A stretch of DNA of 64,000 nucleotides, taken from Coriaria nepalensis (Eukaryota > Streptophyta > Magnoliopsida > Cucurbitales > Coriariaceae). Under the pieces are notes generated by a model. It was not told the DNA's origin. It saw nothing but the letters and a program-made list of their open reading frames with translations, and did not search any database. Made by a program: the position numbers and the translations under genes. Shown piece by piece: positions 58,501 through 64,000 of the stretch (positions are counted from its first letter, which is position 1; every line of letters starts with the position of its first letter). Location: NCBI GenBank assembly GCA_027186245.1, contig CP114489.1, positions 6,765,501-6,829,500 on the forward strand. The letters are read 5' to 3'.

Positions 58501-60045
58501 TTGTGTATCGCCCTGGTCATGAGAACAATGCAGTAGATACACTTTCAAGAAGGGAGGACATTAGGGAGCTATTAGCGATTTTGAAACCTTCATTTATGGG
58601 ATGGAAACGGTTGAAAGTAGCCACAACAGCAGACCCACACTTGGGAAAGCTCGTCATGGGTTAGGGGAAGGAGGTCATGATGATTTTGGACATATAATCC
58701 ATGGGGGCTGCATTTTTCTAGTAAGAGCGTGCACTAGTACCGAATAATTTTGACATCCGAGAAGAGCTGATCCGAGAATGCCATGATTCTGTTGTGGGAG
58801 GCCATTCTGGTGAGCTAAGAAATTTTTGACAATTACATCGGTCATTTGCTTAGGCGGGAATGAGAACTGATGTAAAAATGTATGTCAGAAATTGCGATAC
58901 ATATTGGCATAATAAGAGTGTTAATCGCTCTGTAGTGGGGCTGTTGAGCCGCTGCCTATTCCATCGAGAATTTGGGAAGATATATCTATGAATTTTGTTG
59001 GCGGATTACCCTTATCTGGAGGCAAGAATTTGGTGTTTGTGGTGGTTGATCGGTTGAAAAAATATGGCCATTTTATAGCTCTTACACACCCTTATTCTGC
59101 ATGAACTATTGCTGATGTGTTCCTCTGATAGATTTTTCATTTACATGGGATTCCAAAATCTATAGTTTATGACATGGATCGGATCTTCCTTATAACTTTT
59201 TGGAAGCTCTTCCATCTTCACGGGACACAACTCAAGCATAGTTTGGCCTATCATCCCAAAACCGATGGGCAAACCGAAGTTGTAAATTATTGTTTGGAGC
59301 AATGTTTGCGTTGCTATGTTAGTAATAACCCACATTGTTGGGAATCTTTCTTAGTTTGTAGGGAGTATTGGTACAACACAACGTACCATCACTTGATCGG
59401 AATGACCCCGTTTGAAGGGATTTATGGGCGATCACCGCAGGGATTGCTTAGCTATGATGTGGGTAGTTTGCCCATGGAGGAAGTTCACCGTGTTTTGCAC
59501 ACACGATATGAGATACTTAGATAGTTGAAGGTGAATCTTAGTCAAGCGCAAAACCAGATGAAATAGGTTGCCGACAAGAAACGTCGAGATGAAGCAATTG
59601 AGGAGGGCGAATGAGTGTATTTTAAATTGCAACCTTACCAACAACAGTCAGTGTTCAAAAGAGCTTTTTAAAAGCTTACTAGTCACTACTTTAGCCAGTA
59701 TAAGGTACTAGCTAGGGTTCGGACAGTTGCTTATAAGTTAGAGTTACAGGAGGACTCGAAAATCTACCTGATTTTCTATGTGTCGCTGTTGAAATGTCAT
59801 GTGGGCACACACACTATTATTCATCCTTCAGCCCCTCTTTATAGCATGGATGGGTCGATGATACTTGAGTTGGAGGAAGTGTTGCGATTTTGTTGGGTGT
59901 ATCTTGGAGCTGGGCGAGTTCAAGAGGCGGTTATTAGTTGGAAACATATGGGACGGGAAGACGCTACATGGGAGTTGGTGACCGTTATCCGCCAATTATT
60001 TCCGGAATGGAACCTTGAGGACAAGGTTCCTCTCGAAGAGGGTGG
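55585..60045 (+). pseudogene. Reina-like gag-pol of the nested element, decayed
   Basis: Gag begins near MTNCERFEQIEGAVWEI (55585) and ends with the zinc knuckle CYNCDEKFVSGYRC (56501-56542) and an acidic stretch. Protease traces follow (56730-57100), then RT (57330-57980, with FSSSPVLIVKKKDGSC and FFNDILIYN). Next come RNase H (58210-58375, FVIKIDAFEFGIGAILQKKG), integrase (58750-59420, AYHPKTDGQTEVVNYCLEQC) and a C-terminal chromodomain-like SWKHMGREDATWELV (59937-59981). Stops and frameshifts occur throughout. The RT motif has Asn in place of the first catalytic Asp. It is homologous to the element at 15505-20093 but is a separate insertion. Confidence 0.87.
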
Positions 60046-60048
60046 TAA

Positions 60049-60405
60049 TGATGAGAACGATGGGCTGCACGAAGGAGTTGGGTTGAGAAGAAGCTCATAT
60101 GTTCGAGTTGCCAATTCACGGCTCACGGGTTACATGGCGGGTTTGCTTGCATGGGATCCATGAAATGTTTTTCCTAATTTGAACTGGATTATTTACTTAA
60201 TTGTTGCTAGGATTATTTACTTAATTGTTGCTAGGATTATTTCTTTATTTGCTTATTGGGATTTTTTTTTTTTTGCTAGGTTGTTTTCAGGGGATATGAA
60301 AAGTTGAATGAAATAAGAGGGCCTTTATCACCGTGAGACAAGCTTCGTGTCGTCCTAACACCATGAGTTAGGTTTTGGTTTCATTGTTTGTTGATGATTC
60401 CATCA
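60049..60405 (+). mobile_element. 3' LTR of the nested Reina-like element
   Basis: 357 bp, opening TGATGAGAACG directly after the polypurine tract and closing GATTCCATCA. It is slightly longer than the 5' copy, mainly through a duplicated TTGTTGCTAGGATTATTTAC-type stretch near 60190-60240. Confidence 0.88.
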
Positions 60406-61199
60406 TCGTGCCGGCTAGGCCCAACCCATTTTGCCACCTCTATGAAAGAGTGATTCTAAGGAGTTAGGTTTATACACATTGGAAGCAAAGTGCATGCACT
60501 TTTTCTTCTGATTTGTAGACGTGATTGAGATTTCTAGCCTACCTCTAAGTAAGTTTATTATAGAGTATAAATAGAAGGCATACCATGGGTTAATATCCAA
60601 TCAAAATATAACATTCCCTCTCCTCTCAAAATTGCTTCTTCCATTTTGTCAATATTTTTGTAACGATTGAGAATTTTAGAGCAACACTTTAGTGGTTCGC
60701 CTTGAGTTCGATAGTTTACATGCAATCTACTAGAAAGTTTCAACTATTGAATGTTGGGAGTCGACTTCATCAACCCGGTGCACTAAGAAATAATTTCGAA
60801 AAGGCATCAGATTAGACTTAATCACAAAGAACTTTTCTCGTCTTGGTTTTTCCATTTTTTAATTACTTGGTTTATTTTCTACTTCAATATTACATTGATG
60901 ATTTTTTGGTACTAATCAAATTGTTTACTACATGGTATTTCTTGTTATTTTTCAGGTTGGTTCGGATTGTGATCAAGGTGGAACTTGAATATTTGGGCTG
61001 CTATCCAAAATCTTTCATGCGACAAACTAGCATCTTTGAAGCTGTTGTGGGCATATTAGGTAATTGATCTTAGGCAAGATCAATTTTCAGTATCATTTCT
61101 ACAGTCTCTTCTTTTGGTTAGTGACTATATTAGATGATTATTAATTTTTGGCTGTTGTTATTTTAGATCTTTGATTACTCATATACAACAATCTTAAGT

Positions 61200-62010
61200 C
61201 TAATACTAAGTAATCATGGATGCTACAAATAATATAATCAAGACTCCAACAATTGATTCGACCAAAATTGTACCATTGATTGAGACTAATTTTAAGAGAT
61301 GGATGCAAAAATTGACTTTTCTGCTTGAAACTATAGAAATGACTAAATATTAAATGATCCCAAACCTGAATCTCCAAAAGATGGTGGTAAAGATAAAGAT
61401 GGAAAATAAAAAATGGTTTCTAATTGGGTGAAGAATGATCGTTTATGTCATTACTATTAATAAAAAAACATGTGAAGGATGATGCTGGTGTTAAGAAATA
61501 TGCAATAGGAAAATTTTTAGATTTTTAAATAGATGATGAAAAAGTTGTTTCTATTCAAATGAATAAGTATGAAAAGATAGTTAAGGCTTTGACTGCCGAG
61601 GGAATAGATCTTCCTGATACATTTGTTGCTGGTGCATTAATTGAAAAACTTCATACTTCATGGAATGCTTATAAAACATCTCTAAAACATAAAAAGGAAA
61701 GAAATTACTTTAGATGATATAATCGTTCATATAAAGATTGAGAAGGGAGCTATTATTAGGGAGAATCATGTAAAATCCAAAACTAGCGAAACTACCAGCA
61801 AGGCTAATTGAATAGAATCAGGTTCCAAGAAGAAGTTTGGAAATCAAAGGTTTAAGGGCTTAGATGTTAAGAAATGGATTTAGAAGAAAAAGAGAAATTA
61901 CTTCGTCTGCCAGAAGTCTGGTCATTATGTTGTGCAATGTATTCATAAAATAAGAAATTAAGAGAAACTTAAGAACCATGCTAACCTTCTTAAATTTGAT
62001 ATTATTGTTC
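61200..62010 (+). pseudogene. Copia gag of the gag-only element, decayed
   Basis: MDATNNIIKTPTIDSTKIVP opens the frame at about 61217, followed by FKRWMQKLTFLLE. After frame changes, ITLDDIIVHIKIEKGAI (61708-61758) and a zinc-knuckle remnant FVCQKSGHYVVQC (about 61901-61940) appear. The first Cys of the knuckle is replaced by Tyr. The frame ends with FDIIVRVIL and a stop at about 62024, just before the position where a copia protease would begin. The polypurine tract follows at once. Confidence 0.7.
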
Positions 62011-62025
62011 GTGTTATTTTATAAA

Positions 62026-62039
62026 TGAAGAAAGGAAGA
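62026..62039 (+). other. Polypurine tract of the gag-only element
   Basis: TGAAGAAAGGAAGA directly precedes TGTGAGAATGG, the likely LTR start. The same run precedes the left LTR at 54092-54105. Confidence 0.55.
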
Positions 62040-62833
62040 TGTGAGAATGGGTTGTTAGTCAAAGATGTGAGGAACTAAAAGAGTTATTCTAGGGAGTTGG
62101 GTTTTATTCACATTGGCAGCGAAGTGCATGCGCTTTTTCTTTTGATTCGTGGACGTGGTTGAGATTTCTAACCTAAAATCTCTTTGAGTAAGTTTACTGT
62201 GAGCATATAAATAAAAGGCATACCATTGGTTAAAATCAGATCAAAACATAGCATTCTTTCTCCTCTCAAAATTGCTTCTTCCATTTTGTTAATATCTGTC
62301 TAAAGATTGAGAATTTTGGAGCAATACTTTAGTGGTTCTCCTTGGGTCCGATAGTTTACGTACAATCTATTAGAAGGTTTCAACTTTTGAATACTGAAAG
62401 TCAATGCTCATCAACCCCGTACACTAAGAAAATAATTTTGAAATGAGAGCAGATTAGACTTAAGTATAGAGAACTTTTTTTGCATCGATTTTTATGTTCG
62501 TTAATTACTTAGTTTATTCTCTACTACGATATTATATTGATGATTTGTTTTGGTATTAATCAATTTGTTTACTACGAGGCATTTCTTGTTATTGTTCGGA
62601 TTGATTTGGAATGTGTTTGAGGTGGAACTTGAATATTTGTGCTATTGTTCGAAATTATTGAAGTGACAAACTAGTATCTTTGAAGCAGTTATAAATATTG
62701 AGTAGTTGATCTTGAGAAAGATCAATTTTCGGTATCATTTCCTATAATCTATTCTTTTAGTTAGTGACTATATTGGGAGCTTATTAATTTTTAACTGTTG
62801 GTATTATAAACTTTTTATTACTCATTTACAACA
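62040..62833 (+). mobile_element. Right LTR of the gag-only element
   Basis: About 794 bp, intact, colinear with the split left LTR, ending ATTTACAACA. A TATA-like ATATAAATAAA lies near 62206. Confidence 0.75.
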
Positions 62834-64000
62834 TGAACTATGTACGATTAAAATATCTACATAATGTCCCTAACTACTCCGGCCCCGCATCCCCCTCCCT
62901 CCTAGGGATTAAAAGAAGGTAAGAATTATCATATGAATAATTAATTTAATTAACTAATTTCACTTGGGGTTGCTATGTCACACAAGTAATAGAAACAGAT
63001 TTAACAAGTAAAAGAAAAAGTGTCCTTTCCAGCACTGCAAACTGCTGAAAAGAAAAATTGGAAGTGTGATATCAAGTCAATAATCGAAGCTTACACTTCA
63101 AACAATGATATCATATGGAAAAGTATAAACCCTTTACCCTTCTATATGGATTAAAAAGATGGTTACATAAATAATCAATTGACTAAGCTATTACTTCCAT
63201 GGCTCTTCATACAAGGCTGCAATTAATTGACATCAACTTATTTGATCAATTCTTCAAATCAGGAGAGGAAAGAAAGTCATGATGCATGTTATTGGATATT
63301 AAGTTATATACAATTGATATGATACATATTATTTTATTACCAGACTGGTATATAAGAAAGAGAAAATAATGACAATGAAATTACCAATAAATTTATGATG
63401 AGAATATCGTCCAGGAATACATAAGAGTTTAGAAAGTTAATTGGATCTTTTTGCTTATTACCAATAAATTTTGAATTCAATACCTAAATGTCTAGTGCAA
63501 TAACCAAAAATTGCTCTATTTTTTAATATACATGGATTGAAGAATATATAGATATATAAATATTAGTGGGAGCTCCGATTCCAAATTATGTATTAATATT
63601 GATTTTAAGTACTGAATAAGATATTAGTATTAATTTTGATACCAATCATGTTATTAAAGATCCGGATTAATATTGAGATAAATTTTAATTTCAATCCCAA
63701 TTAATATTTAAAAAAAAAAAAAAATTGAAAGTAAAGAATTAAAATATTGAAACACGCCTAATTCTCAAAAAACCTTGCTGAAATGTAATAGTTTTTTTAA
63801 AAAATAATTTTAATTTCCCTATTTTATTTACTTTAATTCTCTTCATGCCCTGCTGTCCCATGTCTCTCTCTTCTATGAGTTATCTCCTTTCAACTCTCTC
63901 TCTCACGAGGTCACGCCCTAGGTTCTCTCTATTATCGTTGCCTGAGGTTCTGTCTCACCCCTGCGCTCTTGCCATGGACTCCGCAGCCCTCCCTCTCTTG
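62834..64000. other. Right-edge intergenic DNA with a possible gene start
   Basis: AT-rich DNA without a supported gene to about 63830. It then becomes CT-rich (63835-63970) and reaches an ATG at 63974 that opens MDSAALPLL at the window edge. A CT-rich leader before an ATG is typical of plant 5' UTRs, but nine codons are not enough to identify a gene. A short poly-A run lies at 63712-63724. Confidence 0.3.

Larger units (their letters stand above)
55222..60405 (+). mobile_element. Complete but decayed Ty3/gypsy chromovirus, Reina-like, 5184 bp
   Basis: 5' LTR 55222-55557, 3' LTR 60049-60405, and a perfect 5 bp duplication TCGTG at 55217-55221 and 60406-60410. Both LTRs carry GTTGCCAATTCACG, GGCGGGTTTGCTTGCATG and GATATGAAAAGTTGAATGAA. 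The primer site TGGTATCTAAATC follows the 5' LTR at 55560. A purine-rich GAAGAGGGTGG precedes the 3' LTR. Coding order is gag, protease, RT, RNase H, integrase, chromodomain-like tail. Many stops make it inert. Confidence 0.9.
54150..60442. mobile_element. hAT-type element, about 1.1 kb before nested insertions
   Basis: Its right end on the minus strand is TAGAGGTGGCAAAATGGG, a classic hAT terminus. The left end, TATGGCATGGGAT, is a decayed match. The flanks TAAAAGAG (54142-54149) and TGAAAGAG (60443-60450) form an 8 bp duplication with one mismatch. The 3' LTR at 62075-62095 shows the same site uninterrupted (CTAAAAGAGTTATTC). GGCCC/GGGCC-rich subterminal DNA lies at 54640-54700 and 55140-55221. 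Within it are a smaller hAT (54250-54582) and a gypsy element (55222-60405). No transposase is encoded. Confidence 0.7.
54106..61190 (+). mobile_element. Left LTR of the gag-only element, split by a hAT insertion
   Basis: The first part is 54106-54149 (TGCGTGAATGGGTTGTTAG) and the rest is 60451-61190, ending ATATACAACA. Joined across the hAT insertion and one TSD copy it is colinear with 62040-62833. Confidence 0.75.
54092..62833 (+). mobile_element. Gag-only LTR element (TR-GAG-like) carrying nested insertions
   Basis: Two similar LTRs of about 0.8 kb flank an internal region of about 0.85 kb that encodes only a decayed copia Gag. The left LTR is 54106-54149 plus 60451-61190 and is split by a 6.3 kb hAT-type insertion. 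The right LTR is 62040-62833. Shared landmarks are GGGTTGTTAGTCAAAGATGT, GCAAAGTGCATGC (left; GCGAAGTGCATGC on the right), a TATA-like TATAAATA and ATTACTCATNTACAACA. Both LTRs are preceded by the same purine-rich AAATGAAGAAAGGAAG, so the left one also looks like a 3'-type LTR. Pol is absent: the internal region goes from the end of Gag straight to the polypurine tract. Confidence 0.72.

Noticed and set aside
62834..62838. TGAAC after the right LTR as a target duplication of the gag-only element
   Set aside because: The left flank has TGAAG or GAAGC depending on the start chosen. The match is not exact and the left LTR edge is uncertain.

Overview
The window is nuclear DNA of a flowering plant, almost certainly a eudicot. 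It is AT-rich, the two host genes recognised have short GT-AG introns, and most of it is plant-type transposable elements (Ty1/copia, Ty3/gypsy of Reina and Tat type, hAT, fold-back elements). The species cannot be named from the sequence. No bacterial features, rRNA, tRNA or CRISPR were seen.

Host genes. (1) 20348-24430, minus strand: an intact two-exon receptor kinase of the GSO1/GSO2 (SCHENGEN3) type, about 1274 aa, with signal peptide, roughly 30 LRRs, one membrane span and an RD kinase. (2) 47934-49463, minus strand: an intact two-exon R2R3-MYB, about 358 aa, closest by recall to MYB26/MALE STERILE35. (3) 46316-46904, plus strand: four short phase-compatible exons of a gene I do not recognise. 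An ATG at 63974 may open a further gene beyond the window.

Layout. 1-9030: an array of about 1 kb repeats, each holding a tract of degenerate GTCGGTCCA short repeats. The array switches orientation near 2735 and is split by two solo LTRs (765-2417 with TSD AAACA; 6063-8085 with TSD TCCAT). 9031-9159: a TRIM-like LTR end. 9160-15504: a copia element (5' LTR, PBS, long leader with a GC-rich hairpin block, decayed gag and part of pol) that runs into a 5'-truncated Reina-type gypsy (15505-20093) at an illegitimate junction. 20348-24430: GSO-like gene. 25525-37266: a decayed minus-strand Tat-type gypsy with LTRs, PBS, gag, protease, RT, RNase H and integrase. It also has a 3' tandem repeat, an antisense extra ORF and a 1.56 kb solo LTR inserted in pol. 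37585-38930: two fold-back elements. 43380-43920: gypsy RT fragment. 44640-44793: hAT end. 45060-49463: unidentified gene and MYB gene. 53089-53679: hAT-type MITE with TSD.

54092-62833 is a three-level nest. A gag-only LTR element (TR-GAG-like) carries in its left LTR a hAT-type element. That element contains both a 333 bp hAT MITE and a complete 5.2 kb Reina-type gypsy (TSD TCGTG).

Most of the mobile DNA is dead: all four recognisable Ty3/gypsy RTs have lost the catalytic Asp pair through different substitutions. The strongest candidates for something undescribed are the inverted and tandem 1 kb repeat family, the hairpin-rich GC block in the copia leader, the TR-GAG-like nest, and the unidentified small-exon gene.
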